Positions 36,601-45,032 are shown, numbered from the stretch's first letter. The stretch is DNA of 64,000 bases from Bacteroidales bacterium (GCA_014860585.1 JACZJL010000171.1:1-64000); one strand, 5' to 3'. Numbers and translations: made by a program. Notes: a model not told the origin generated them from the letters alone.

Positions 36601-38834
36601 ACAAGGCTGGTTACTGTGAAAGTATACAGACCAACGGGGAAATCCAAAAGGTTGTAAGTAAAGGTTTCGGAGACACCGGTCATATAATCGTTTTGGGTCG
36701 GAAAACCAGAAGGTCCTTCAATCTGCCATCCTAACGTCCAGTCGGGTTCACCAACTACACCGGCTACATAAATATCAATAACTTCATTGTAACAGAATTC
36801 GAAGTCTTGTCCGGATGCAGAAGTTCCGTTTACTTCGATTTCAGCGGTAGGTTCGGGGTGAACAATCAGACTCATCCAGTAATCGGCCAAAGTTGTAGCG
36901 GATGTTACACAATTATTTCCATCTGTTATAGAGGTAATTGTCAGGCTATAGGTTCCAACGCCCAGCGGGAACATATCCGCCTCGAAATATTCTATATCAC
37001 CATCACCATCCACAGAGCCTGTACCATAGAAAGGATAGCCAACTCCGCCACCAATTTTATCAATAGTGAAAGTGAAATCCCAGTTAGGTGCACCAACTGT
37101 GCCTTCGTAGCTGAGCTCTATTGTTTCATCATAGCAAAATTCAAATGATTGTCCAAAAGCCAAGGCTCCGTTAACAAAGAAGTCCATTTCCGGTTCCGGA
37201 TGAATGGTCAGAAATGCCAGCCAGGGATCAAGGGTGGTTGGAGAGCAACCGTTATTATCAACCAATGAATTAAGGGTTATGGTATAGGTTCCTACGGCAA
37301 AAGTACCTGGCCCAAAAATAACATCACCAAGGTCACCCGTAAAGGTGCCAGTGACAGGAGTTACCCCATCGTCATACTGATATTCCAGTGTAAACGGAGG
37401 CTCTCCGGCCCAAACATGCGATAGTGTAACATCAAATACATAATCGTAGCAATATTCAAATGAAGACCCGGTTTCGGCAAGAACACCATCAAATGAGAAA
37501 CCAATAGCAGGCTCAGGATTTACAATAACTTGAAATGAATCGCCTGCGTAAGCATATTCTGTACCTTCAAGATAGGCAAAATTGGTTACCTCAACATTAT
37601 AAGTCCCTGGTTGCACATCATCAATCTCAAATCTCCAGGTATCAGTAGCCACATGGCCCTGCAAAGTAGTCTGAACACCAGTGTTGGGGTTAGTAGGGTT
37701 TAGGTCATTTGCAAGCATTGCAGAGAGATAGAGTGTGCTGTATTCGGCAGACAATGTATAGCTTCCAGCAGGATTGTTATTGTAGAAAATATCAACCACT
37801 GTACCAGCATTAAGAGGCACATCAACTTCAATAACAGCATCATTTTTTACCCGACTATCCACGTTGTAAATAGTAGGATAACCAATTTCATATTCGAAGG
37901 AGTAAGGAACATTCCAGCATGTTTCAAAATCTGTTATGTCAACAACAGTAGCATCAGCGAATGTTAGTGTGTATGTTCCAACTTCAAAATCCGTGTAGCA
38001 AACATCAAAATCAACATATCCAAGGACAGTGATCGTAAAAGGGATGGTAACAGGATTATCAATTCCTGCAAAAGTAAATTCAAAACTATCTGTCAACCCT
38101 TCTTTTGTGATAAGGTTGGGTGGTGCTATTGAAAGTAAGTCATAGAGAAAGATTTCAGTTGCCCCACCAATATCTGTCGGAGCACTGTTGAGAAGGTTCG
38201 TTGTTCCGCCATCAAGAGAAACTTTAATAAGTTCAGCACCTGCAGGAAATCCGCCGGGGATATCCATTCTCAGATCAGCCACCACCGGTCCGATAACCGG
38301 ATCGTTAAAAATGCTGTAATTAACATTGTCTGGAATATCATAAGTCACATCAAAAGGTAAGATAACTGGGGTTTTGGTGACTGATTCGATTTCGTAATCA
38401 GTAATGGTGATATTAGGATCACGTACTTCGAATAAGGCAACAACAGAAATCGCAGTACCGTTAGCACCCATAACCAGATCAATAAAGTCATTGGTTGATT
38501 GGTGAATGAAAAGAGGATCTCCCGGGGGAATTGGTGGTCCAAAATATGGATTGGAATAATCCCACAATGTTACCTGGTGACTCGTGATCTGACTGGGAAT
38601 TACTGTTCTCAGTCTCATCAACTGACCTGCAGCAAGTGTTAAAGTTGAATTTTCAACAGGTCCCTGAATGGTTGTAACTGTTGTTCCGGAACCACGGTCA
38701 AAAACTTCTACACGCCCATGACACTCAATTGTCAGTCTGAGCTGTGTTTGGGCAAAAGCCGAACTCAGCCCTACAAGCAGCATTACCATCAGCAACGCCA
38801 CTTTTTTGAAATGATTTTCGTAAAATCTGCTCAT
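33639..38834 (-). CDS. Giant T9SS surface protein with tandem repeats, dockerin-like and cohesin-like domains
   Basis: 1731 residues, signal peptide 1-29. Four tandem repeats of about 110 residues (near 439-548, 548-658, 660-768, 769-877) share an HPEP/NPEP start, an F-E-(Y/F)-CY motif and a closing NN(G/M/N)C or KGC, so each has a likely disulfide. PKD/SprB-like segments follow (1040-1215). About 1335-1410 holds two dockerin-like loops (NNWDGVNATDAMLVEHMVIG and DANYNGTLTGLDALLAKRRA). A cohesin-like domain (1505-1632) and a T9SS type A sorting domain (1648-1731: NNPNPFRDATTITYDL, IYNKMGQVVKTL) end the chain. No enzyme domain is seen. It is probably an adhesive or scaffolding surface protein. 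Confidence 0.85.
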   Translation of the reverse strand: MSRFYENHFKKVALLMVMLLVGLSSAFAQTQLRLTIECHGRVEVFDRGSGTTVTTIQGPVENSTLTLAAGQLMRLRTVIPSQITSHQVTLWDYSNPYFGPPIPPGDPLFIHQSTNDFIDLVMGANGTAISVVALFEVRDPNITITDYEIESVTKTPVILPFDVTYDIPDNVNYSIFNDPVIGPVVADLRMDIPGGFPAGAELIKVSLDGGTTNLLNSAPTDIGGATEIFLYDLLSIAPPNLITKEGLTDSFEFTFAGIDNPVTIPFTITVLGYVDFDVCYTDFEVGTYTLTFADATVVDITDFETCWNVPYSFEYEIGYPTIYNVDSRVKNDAVIEVDVPLNAGTVVDIFYNNNPAGSYTLSAEYSTLYLSAMLANDLNPTNPNTGVQTTLQGHVATDTWRFEIDDVQPGTYNVEVTNFAYLEGTEYAYAGDSFQVIVNPEPAIGFSFDGVLAETGSSFEYCYDYVFDVTLSHVWAGEPPFTLEYQYDDGVTPVTGTFTGDLGDVIFGPGTFAVGTYTITLNSLVDNNGCSPTTLDPWLAFLTIHPEPEMDFFVNGALAFGQSFEFCYDETIELSYEGTVGAPNWDFTFTIDKIGGGVGYPFYGTGSVDGDGDIEYFEADMFPLGVGTYSLTITSITDGNNCVTSATTLADYWMSLIVHPEPTAEIEVNGTSASGQDFEFCYNEVIDIYVAGVVGEPDWTLGWQIEGPSGFPTQNDYMTGVSETFTYNLLDFPVGLYTFTVTSLVDNNMCAASQTSLDSYTFTITINPEPTALVEVNDEPVTGNPVIEFCYDDEVTISIEGVIGTAPWTVEWQIEGPSPFGTQTDIMSGVSGTWTYDLINFPTGTYLFSILDLYDDKGCHSTSLEDYNFSIIVHPEPVVSAIELFYSEYDDLSDPMPIDGDLANGYTACINDNVDYYYIGVASLTVAVDLEPNYPNPFFIEEVTDPAYWAWWLAKGVDGVNNAQGWELAMWDIINGDEPIFFLEKTGSDYFLYDGLQYPEYLMINGDYPPGTYTFTGTVESTEGCLSDVSVVITFLDDPNADAGLDDYVCFNILEYNLDATYSVVGSTGKWTTKTPAPGNVVFEDDTDPKTKVTVDVGGVYTFYWTETNGICEDVDEVTITFYTIVEGIGGVTSVFSGAVETYSVAAPNLSEPGFPTYSWSAVDPMAVSISDPSAQIVSLTFIWDDPLPYDEVELSVTVDNGLCSDTYTITIEILPNLLVGQVKYYNAGETPMPSPFMTNYYGLNVPDFFYVSLVGADFDLESDDPYYGAVEVKKVEEYYGEDLHPLLTDEYYEAAFAFDYNLDPNADYRVLVWDGGYYEEWNNGGGIYSDGFLTNNWTYNNWDGVNATDAMLVEHMVIGNDISGFPGLAHIDYPYAPYNENVADANYNGTLTGLDALLAKRRAIGLIQVYPNDKPNFEVAGIFVDEDDFNTNTTFGVQIPTALDKLNMYSYIASSFAGQHYYFNDLDALANYPDLGYRYLNIYYDAVSDINSSYVPVYGGFKAEPKLDLIYEGVTAVSKGEEVTIPIVVDHFADLGAISIGMTYRNDLIEVIATNYGEDNAYFNHEQGIVNIAWSALEGINFNEGDAIAMITVRVIGDISADARLFELTGFTELADRSAQVVEGVNLKASSLSTEAPVINTFAVTNNPNPFRDATTITYDLPESGAVSVVIYNKMGQVVKTLVTEYQSAGTHKVTVQSSDLNGPGVYYYKLEVKGESNDYSSNNSMILIR

Positions 38835-38903
38835 AATCGTAAATTTTTAAGTTAGTAATTAAATAAATAAATTGAATTGTTTGCTCAATTGTTTGGAAAA
38901 CTG

Positions 38904-39293
38904 TTAATGAATTGAAATTTGAGATGTTTTAAAATCTATGTGGGTTAAATGGTGATTTAACAGAATCTCCCGGCCAATGGCAGGATTATCCAGCCGGCTG
39001 TGAGTGAGAGGCAATTCCTTGCGTTGTGTTGAAGCAATGGGCAAGTTGCAAATGGCATCAGCAGGAAACAGGTTCCCTGCTGCAAAAATCGGCAGTGTTG
39101 CCGCATGGCGCAAGCGCAAAGAATTACGCATTGGAGAGAGGGATGTTGACGTACCGGCGGCCGACAAACCACTGAATAATACCAGCGAATCGTTCATGAC
39201 GCCTGAAAAGTGATGACTTTTGCTGAAAGCGGCATGGCCAGACAGCAAGGTCAAAGCAGTGACAATCAATAAGTAGGTGTAAATACTGATCAT
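38904..39293 (-). CDS. Possible small exported protein
   Basis: 129 codons with an N-terminal hydrophobic stretch like a signal peptide (YLLIVTALTLLSGHAAFSK). The rest is low in structure and not recognised. It is included because a near-perfect promoter (TTTG-N19-TACTTTTG) lies just upstream, giving a leader of about 15-20 nt before its ATG. The alternative is that the transcript simply continues to the giant gene at 38834 as a long leader and that this ORF is chance. Confidence 0.35.
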   Translation of the reverse strand: MISIYTYLLIVTALTLLSGHAAFSKSHHFSGVMNDSLVLFSGLSAAGTSTSLSPMRNSLRLRHAATLPIFAAGNLFPADAICNLPIASTQRKELPLTHSRLDNPAIGREILLNHHLTHIDFKTSQISIH

Positions 39294-39316
39294 TTATTAG
39301 GTAAAATTTGTCAAAG

Positions 39317-39347
39317 CAAAAGTAAATAAAATTTGAAGCGAAGCAAA
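39317..39347 (-). promoter_or_regulatory. Strong Bacteroidetes promoter upstream of the giant surface-protein gene
   Basis: On the minus strand TTTG (39344-39347), a 19-bp spacer, and TACTTTTG (39317-39324) match the Bacteroidetes consensus in both elements and in spacing. It faces the 129-codon ORF and the giant gene beginning at 38834. Confidence 0.7.
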
Positions 39348-39747
39348 TCTAAATTGTTAAAAACCTGTTAAATTGATAATTTTTAACAAAAAAAATATTT
39401 GTTCTATTAAGCCAAAAACAGCAATTGATCAAAATTCGTGTTGTCAAATTTACACCAATCCGTTGGTTTTGTTGGACAATTTCGTTTAATTTAACGTAAT
39501 TTAACGGGATCGATCCTGCCGGTTAAGCAGTCATTCATGACAAAAAGCAGGCTAACTTGTTGTTTTGCAGCCAGGTTCAGGGATGCTTGACGAATCACGG
39601 CAAAAAAAAGGAAATTGACGGGTTGGGTCATGAAGATCGGACTTTTATTACTTGAAGGTGAGAAATTAGAAAAGAACCAGGTCATTTTCTACCGGTGGTG
39701 GTAAATCTTATGAGTAAATTCAGCAGATTGGAACTCCTGAGGTTACT
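39348..39747. other. AT-rich intergenic region
   Basis: No convincing gene. The sequence is AT-rich with short repeated TTTAA/TTAAC words, for example two close copies of ATTTAACG near 39489-39510. A second -7-like box, TAAATTTG on the minus strand at 39445-39452, has no good -33 partner. A 64-codon minus ORF at 39491-39685 has no signal or family features. Confidence 0.4.
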
Positions 39748-40584
39748 TTACAACGACAACCCCATTCCCAAACCGAAACGGAATAACAAAGTGATTATGA
39801 TAGCAAGCAGGATGGGAATCTTTTTTAGCCTGAAACTGTCGCGGTGGCGGGTGAACTGAATGGACTGGAGTTTCTCCATCCGGAAAAATACCGAGATTAC
39901 GATGATTACCAAGCTCAACAACACAAGGGTATCGATGTATTCAAATTTGGCCTGGTAAGGTATCTTGAGGATAAAAATGAGGATGTTTCCGATAACGAAC
40001 GGAATAATCAATTGAGCATAAAAGAAAGGCTCGACCTGCGACATGCTCGCTCTTCGCAGGTAGATATTCAAGGAGATCAGGATGTTTTTGGCTGAAAACT
40101 GGCCGATCACAAACAGCATGATCAGGCCAAAGATACCGATGATTACCCTGAACACCATGGGGATATTCATGTAATTGAAAAAAGCGCCGGGCATGTAGTT
40201 GATAAAAGCCCCAAATACGATGTCACCAAAAAAGAGGGTGTAGGCAATCAGGTAAGCCCACAGCAGGAAAAGTTTGCCATGGCCGGAGCCTTTCCTCACG
40301 TTCTGGTACATCACCTGGAACAACACGCCGAAAAGCAAAGCGAGCAGTACACCTATAAAGAAAATGAGTACAACCGGTTCGAGGGTCCAGGTAAAATCTT
40401 TACGGTCGAGATCAAATCCGTAATGGTACAACGTTCCGTTAAGTCCATAGAAAACCTTGGCCATGACCATCGAAGTAAAATTGATCACCGTAATCACAAA
40501 AATATAGGCCAGCATGAAGTAGGCCGTTGAATTGATGGTGATAATCAGGTTTTTGTTTGGTGTAAGTTGTGAAGATTCAGACAT
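39748..40584 (-). CDS. Multi-pass inner-membrane protein, function unknown
   Basis: 278 residues from the ATG at 40584, with about seven hydrophobic helices (starting near TAYFMLAYIFVITVI, VVLIFFIGVLLALLFG, LFLLWAYLIAYTLFF, VFRVIIGIFGLIMLF, YAQLIIPFVIGNILIFI, LVLLSLVIIVISVFF, and a last one at ILLAIIITLLFRFG). I do not recognise the family. Charged loops are short. The upstream TTG at 40620 falls inside a -7 box, so the later ATG is used. It is divergent from the GSIII gene. Confidence 0.75.
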   Translation of the reverse strand: MSESSQLTPNKNLIITINSTAYFMLAYIFVITVINFTSMVMAKVFYGLNGTLYHYGFDLDRKDFTWTLEPVVLIFFIGVLLALLFGVLFQVMYQNVRKGSGHGKLFLLWAYLIAYTLFFGDIVFGAFINYMPGAFFNYMNIPMVFRVIIGIFGLIMLFVIGQFSAKNILISLNIYLRRASMSQVEPFFYAQLIIPFVIGNILIFILKIPYQAKFEYIDTLVLLSLVIIVISVFFRMEKLQSIQFTRHRDSFRLKKIPILLAIIITLLFRFGLGMGLSL

Positions 40585-40617
40585 TGGGTATTGGGTTTTT
40601 AATGAAAAATCTGAGGA

Positions 40618-40649
40618 CAAATGTAGGAGATATTTTTTAAACCCCTCAA
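40618..40649 (-). promoter_or_regulatory. Promoter for the membrane-protein gene
   Basis: Minus-strand TTG (40647-40649), 21-bp spacer and TACATTTG (40618-40625) fit the Bacteroidetes consensus, placing the start about 25-30 nt before the ATG at 40584. Confidence 0.55.
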
Positions 40650-40720
40650 TTTGGACATTTATTTATTTTCGCCACCGATTTAATCATTTGGATTTTCATT
40701 AAAAATACACCTATTATAAT

Positions 40721-42895
40721 ATGTTAAGATTTTCAGCACTTGAGAAGGTTTCGGAACGGAAACCGATAAAAACAGAGATTCCCCGCGGGAAGATCTCCGA
40801 TTATTTTGGCGAACTGACTTTCAACGATGCAGCGATGCGGGAGTACCTGACATCGGAGGCTTACAGGAAAGTAAGAAATGCCATCGAAAAAGGGGAAAAA
40901 ATTGACCGTCGTGTAGCCGACCAGGTAGCAGCCTCGATGAAAGCCTGGGCCATTGGTAAAGGGGCAACCCACTACACCCACTGGTTTCATCCTTTGAGTG
41001 GCGCTACGGCCGAAAAGCATGATGCCTTCATCAACCCGGTGGACGGCGGCAAAGCGATGGAAAATTTCAGGGGCAACGAGTTGATTCAACAGGAACCGGA
41101 TGCTTCGAGTTTCCCGAGCGGTGGCATCCGAAATACATTTGAGGCACGCGGCTATACAGCCTGGGACCCAACCTCGCCTGCCTTTATCCTCGACAATACC
41201 CTTTGCATCCCCACCATCTTTGTTTCCTACACCGGTGAATCGCTGGACTATAAAACACCGTTGCTGAAAACACTGGCTGTGCTGGATGGCGCTGCTACCG
41301 AAGTTTGTCATTATTTCGACAAAGATGTGAAACGTGTAGTAGCCACATTGGGATGGGAACAGGAGTATTTCCTGGTGGATTCGGCGCTTTTTAATGCCCG
41401 TCCCGACATGATCCTTACCGGAAGGACGGTGTTTGGCCATTCGTCTGCCAAAGATCAGCAACTCTCCGATCACTATTTTGGCACCATTCCGTCGAGGGTG
41501 ATGGAGTTCATGAAAGACTTTGAATATGAATCACACCGTCTCGGGATTCCTGTCAAGACAAGACATAACGAAGTGGCGCCCGGCCAGTTCGAATGCGCCC
41601 CGGTATATGAAGAGGTGAACCTTGCCGTTGATCACAACCAACTGCTGATGCACCTGCTGAAAAGGGTTGGAAGCAAGCATAATTTCAACGTCCTGCTGCA
41701 CGAAAAGCCCTATGCAAGAGTCAACGGATCGGGTAAGCACAACAACTGGTCGTTGCAGACCGACACCGGGATCAACCTATTGTCGCCGGGCAGCGACAGC
41801 CGGTCGAACCTCAGGTTTCTCACTTTTCTGGTTAATATTCTGAAGGCGTTGCACGAACATTCCGATCTTATCCGTTCAGCCATTGCCACTGCCAGCAACG
41901 ATCACCGGCTTGGCGCCCATGAAGCACCGCCGGCTATCATTTCAGCCTTCATCGGCACGCAGCTCACCGAAGCCCTCAACCAGCTTGAATTGCAAGGTAA
42001 AGTAAACAAAGGAGGCAGCCAGGGCTTGAACCTGAACATCCCAAAAATCCCTGAGATTCTTCTTGATAATACCGACCGTAACCGTACCTCGCCTTTCGCA
42101 TTTACCGGCAATAAATTCGAGTTCCGGGCAGTGGGATCATCCACCATCTGCTCAAAAGCCATGACCCCGCTTAACCTGATCCTTGCAAACCAGTTAAAAA
42201 AATTCAAAAAGGATGTTGACCATCTGATCGGACAAAAAATCCGCAAAGAAGACGCCATCCTCAGGGTGCTCAGGGATTACATCGCTACAGCCAAAAACAT
42301 TCTTTTTGAGGGAAACTCATACAGCGAAGAATGGGCAGAAGAAGCTGCCCGCAGAGGACTGTCGAACATCACTGCCACTCCTCAGGCGCTGATCAAAGCG
42401 TTCAACGATAAAACAGTCGGTCTTTATGAAGAGGAGGGTGTCCTGAACAGGCGCGAACTTCATGCCCGCCATGTGATCAAAATGGAAAAGTATGTCAAGC
42501 AGATCCAGATCGAATCGCGGGTAATCGGCGACCTGGCTACAAACCACATCATTCCGGTAGCGATTGATTACCAGAACGTCCTCATCAAAAATGTACGTGG
42601 TTTACAGGAGGTTCTTGACAACAAAACCTTTGTAAAACTCTCGAAAAATCAATTGCAGGCACTTAAAGACATTTCGCTTCATATCGCTGAGATCAAAGAA
42701 AACGTTTTCAAAATGATTGAAGAACGCAAGATTGCAAACAAGATCGAAGACGCTCAGGAACAGGCGATTTATTACAATGAAAAGATTTTCCCGTTCTTTG
42801 CGATCATCCGTTACCATGTGGATAAACTCGAACTGCTTGTAGATGACAAACTATGGCCATTGCCAAAATACCGGGAGCTATTGTTTTTAAAATAA
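40721..42895 (+). CDS. glnN: Glutamine synthetase type III
   Basis: 724 residues, the size of GSIII (about 700-730), much larger than GSI. It makes glutamine from glutamate, ammonia and ATP. Recognisable are the N-terminal GSIII region (THWFHPLSGATAEKHDAF), GWEQEYFLVD (metal-binding Glu), RHNEVAPGQFECAP, HEKPYARVNGSGKHNNWSL (the glutamate and ATP site) and NDHRLGAHEAPPAIIS. The GSIII-specific C-terminal extension is present. This form is typical of Bacteroidetes. It is divergent from the membrane protein gene. Confidence 0.96.
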   Translation: MLRFSALEKVSERKPIKTEIPRGKISDYFGELTFNDAAMREYLTSEAYRKVRNAIEKGEKIDRRVADQVAASMKAWAIGKGATHYTHWFHPLSGATAEKHDAFINPVDGGKAMENFRGNELIQQEPDASSFPSGGIRNTFEARGYTAWDPTSPAFILDNTLCIPTIFVSYTGESLDYKTPLLKTLAVLDGAATEVCHYFDKDVKRVVATLGWEQEYFLVDSALFNARPDMILTGRTVFGHSSAKDQQLSDHYFGTIPSRVMEFMKDFEYESHRLGIPVKTRHNEVAPGQFECAPVYEEVNLAVDHNQLLMHLLKRVGSKHNFNVLLHEKPYARVNGSGKHNNWSLQTDTGINLLSPGSDSRSNLRFLTFLVNILKALHEHSDLIRSAIATASNDHRLGAHEAPPAIISAFIGTQLTEALNQLELQGKVNKGGSQGLNLNIPKIPEILLDNTDRNRTSPFAFTGNKFEFRAVGSSTICSKAMTPLNLILANQLKKFKKDVDHLIGQKIRKEDAILRVLRDYIATAKNILFEGNSYSEEWAEEAARRGLSNITATPQALIKAFNDKTVGLYEEEGVLNRRELHARHVIKMEKYVKQIQIESRVIGDLATNHIIPVAIDYQNVLIKNVRGLQEVLDNKTFVKLSKNQLQALKDISLHIAEIKENVFKMIEERKIANKIEDAQEQAIYYNEKIFPFFAIIRYHVDKLELLVDDKLWPLPKYRELLFLK

Positions 42896-43010
42896 TAAAA
42901 GAGATCGAAGGAGCTCAGAGCATCCTGAAGAGAAATTAAATATTGAGTGTTGAATGTAATCAATTCAATAGTTTAGTTCGTATTGATTTTTTGATTTAAT
43001 ACAGGTTAAA

Positions 43011-44183
43011 ATGAAGAAAAAAGTCGCTGCTTTCATTTTGATGATGCTGCTTCCGGGTATAGTTACCTTTGGGCAGGTTAATGTAATTCATGTGAATAAC
43101 CCCGCATCGATGCCTGTCGGAAGCGGCTTTTACTACACTTTGCCCCTCACGGTGCTGCAGGTTGATGTGGTGCTGAGAGTTGAAAAACAGGCGAAAGGTC
43201 CGATGGTGAATTATGCTGAACGCTACCTCGGGATTACCGATGCCATTCAGTCTGACAATACCTTGTTCGAAATCAGCCGGGTAATCATCACACCCACGGC
43301 AAAACCCGATCCTGAGGAAGTTTACTATGTCGAAATGGGTCAACGTGATTCAAAAGACCCGCGAATGCTGCTTTTCGAAGTCAATGAATCAGGTTATTTG
43401 GTTTCAGCGAATAATATCGATGCGCAAAACCGCAAATTACCAAAGAGTGGCCGACAGATCATGATTGATGGAACCGAATTTACTTCGGGTGATGACAGTG
43501 ATTTTATGTACTCAGGAAAGGTCAACATTTCCACAGATACTATTGTTCGAAGGGTAGCCGTGGATACAACGATTGTTGAACAATTAAGTTTTCGCAGCCG
43601 GGCACTGGACAAACCCGATCAGGATTTTGCCGTCGAAATCATGGCTAAAATTGAAGAGGTCAGGGAGTCGCGTTACAAATTGTTAACCGGTTTCCAGGAA
43701 ACAGCCTATGAAACAGGCACCCTTCAGTTTATGGATGAGCAACTTCAAAAATTGGAAGAAGAGTACATTGCATTATTTCGTGGAAAGTCGTTTACTTATT
43801 TCGAAAACCACACTTTTTACTTCACCCCTCCAAAAAAACAGGAAAAAACCACGGCGCCGCTTTTCATGTTCTCAGCCAACTCAGGGATCAGCCCGGCAAA
43901 AGGTGGTATTGGCGAAACGGTTGAGTTGACCCTTGAACCTGCAGGAACAGGTCAAATGATTGATGGTTTTGCAGGCAAAAAAGGCCAGGATGCATCACAG
44001 AATGGAATTGCTTACCGGGTTCCGGGACAAGCTTTTGCCAGTTTGAAAATTGGCAAAGAAGAAATTCACACGGAACAATTAACAGTGACCCAGTTGGGAA
44101 CTGTCCGCCGTTTACCTTTCAATAAGTTCAAAGTTGAATTTTCGCCGGAAACCGGAGGGATAATGATGCTTATGCTGGAGTAG
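43011..44183 (+). CDS. DUF4831 exported protein
   Basis: 390 residues with a signal peptide (1-21, ending VTFGQ). The N-terminal segment FYYTLPLTVLQVDVVLRVEKQ and YAERYLGITDAI match DUF4831 proteins of Bacteroidetes. The C-terminal part (about 265-385) looks like a beta-domain containing GIAYRVPGQAFASL. No sorting domain or lipobox is seen, so periplasmic location is likely. Function unknown. Confidence 0.88.
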   Translation: MKKKVAAFILMMLLPGIVTFGQVNVIHVNNPASMPVGSGFYYTLPLTVLQVDVVLRVEKQAKGPMVNYAERYLGITDAIQSDNTLFEISRVIITPTAKPDPEEVYYVEMGQRDSKDPRMLLFEVNESGYLVSANNIDAQNRKLPKSGRQIMIDGTEFTSGDDSDFMYSGKVNISTDTIVRRVAVDTTIVEQLSFRSRALDKPDQDFAVEIMAKIEEVRESRYKLLTGFQETAYETGTLQFMDEQLQKLEEEYIALFRGKSFTYFENHTFYFTPPKKQEKTTAPLFMFSANSGISPAKGGIGETVELTLEPAGTGQMIDGFAGKKGQDASQNGIAYRVPGQAFASLKIGKEEIHTEQLTVTQLGTVRRLPFNKFKVEFSPETGGIMMLMLE

Positions 44184-44510
44184 TTGGGGATTGGGGAGAT
44201 GCTTGCCAGGCACTGACGCAGGAAGTGGCGGGGAGTAATGGGGTATTGGGTGATGATTGACCACCTCTGAAAAAGAAGGGGGCAGGGAGTGTTGAACGCT
44301 GGATTGTTGGACGTTGTGCGTTGGACTTTGGGGCGATGGGGCGTTGGGATGATGGGGCGATATTTACCATGAGTTTCGATTCAGCCAAAAGGTTGTAAAA
44401 CGGAAGTTATCTGCATCCCCCTTAGTGCCGGCAGGAAAACCCACAATAATTGATTTTCAACATGCTGGGTTAAAAATAGACTTTTATGACGGCCTCTTCG
44501 CAAAATCAAA
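44184..44510. other. Intergenic region with G-rich tract (possible G-quadruplex)
   Basis: No gene. The + strand is strongly G-rich, with GGGAGTAATGGGG-type words. At 44330-44357 four G-runs (GGGG-CGAT-GGGG-CGTT-GGG-ATGAT-GGGG) satisfy the canonical quadruplex pattern. A short similar GGAGTAATGGGG word recurs after the acyl-CoA dehydrogenase gene near 46250. The last 130 bp look ordinary. Confidence 0.55.
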
Positions 44511-44945
44511 CTAAAATTCGATCGTATAACCGTAAGTCTGACCGCCGGATTTTGGAGGTGGAGTTGGTGATTTTTCAGCAGGTTTTGGTTTGGTTACATA
44601 ATCAATCTGAATCGGGGCGGCTTCCGGCAACTTGAAATTGATCCTGGTTTTCATCGAGGCAGTAACTCTGAGGCCGCGGTTTTTGGCTTTTTCGTACTTC
44701 AGCAGCCAGACAACCCGCATGGCCTCTTCATCGCAGCCATAACCGATTCCATGGGTCACCTCAACATCAAGCACCCTGCCCAAGCCATCCACCCGGTAAC
44801 GCACATGAACAGCCCCCTCTATCTTATTCTCCAAAGCCTCTTTCGGATATCGCAGGTTTTTACGGACAAATTCCTGGAAAGCTGCCTTACCACCCGGGTA
44901 TTTTGGCAGGTTAATAAACTTTTTATCTTTCTTATTTTCACTCAT
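44511..44945 (-). CDS. TonB C-terminal domain protein without membrane anchor
   Basis: 144 residues from the ATG at 44945. The core (FINLPKYPGGKAAFQEFVRK, YPKEALENKIEGAVHVRYRVD, GLGRVLDVEV, GYGCDEEAMRVVWLLKYEKA) is the TonB C-terminal fold of Bacteroidetes energy-transducer proteins. There is no N-terminal hydrophobic segment, and the C-terminus is a Pro-rich tail. So it cannot transduce energy in the usual way and is probably a cytoplasmic or accessory derivative. A first possible start (44978) lies within a -7 box. Confidence 0.82.
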   Translation of the reverse strand: MSENKKDKKFINLPKYPGGKAAFQEFVRKNLRYPKEALENKIEGAVHVRYRVDGLGRVLDVEVTHGIGYGCDEEAMRVVWLLKYEKAKNRGLRVTASMKTRINFKLPEAAPIQIDYVTKPKPAEKSPTPPPKSGGQTYGYTIEF

Positions 44946-44971
44946 AGCGTGATTTTCAAACCGATTTTCAG

Positions 44972-44979
44972 CAAACATA
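44972..44979 (-). promoter_or_regulatory. -7 element for the TonB-domain gene
   Basis: TATGTTTG on the minus strand fits TAnnTTTG and places transcription start some 20 nt before the ATG at 44945. No good -33 element. Confidence 0.45.
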
Positions 44980-45001
44980 AGTTAATTTCTGTAACTAAAA
45001 A

Positions 45002-45032
45002 TTGAGCCTGCTCAACTTTTTAATTATTTTTG
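45002..45032 (+). promoter_or_regulatory. Promoter for the second acyl-CoA dehydrogenase
   Basis: TTG (45002-45004), 20-bp spacer and TATTTTTG (45025-45032) agree with the Bacteroidetes consensus; the leader would be about 50-55 nt. Confidence 0.55.

Noticed and set aside
39491-39685. 64-codon minus ORF in the intergenic region
   Set aside because: No signal, start context or recognisable family; AT-rich chance ORF likely.
40733-41473. 246-codon minus-strand ORF inside glutamine synthetase
   Set aside because: It is the antisense shadow of a long, well-recognised coding sequence and shows no family motif.
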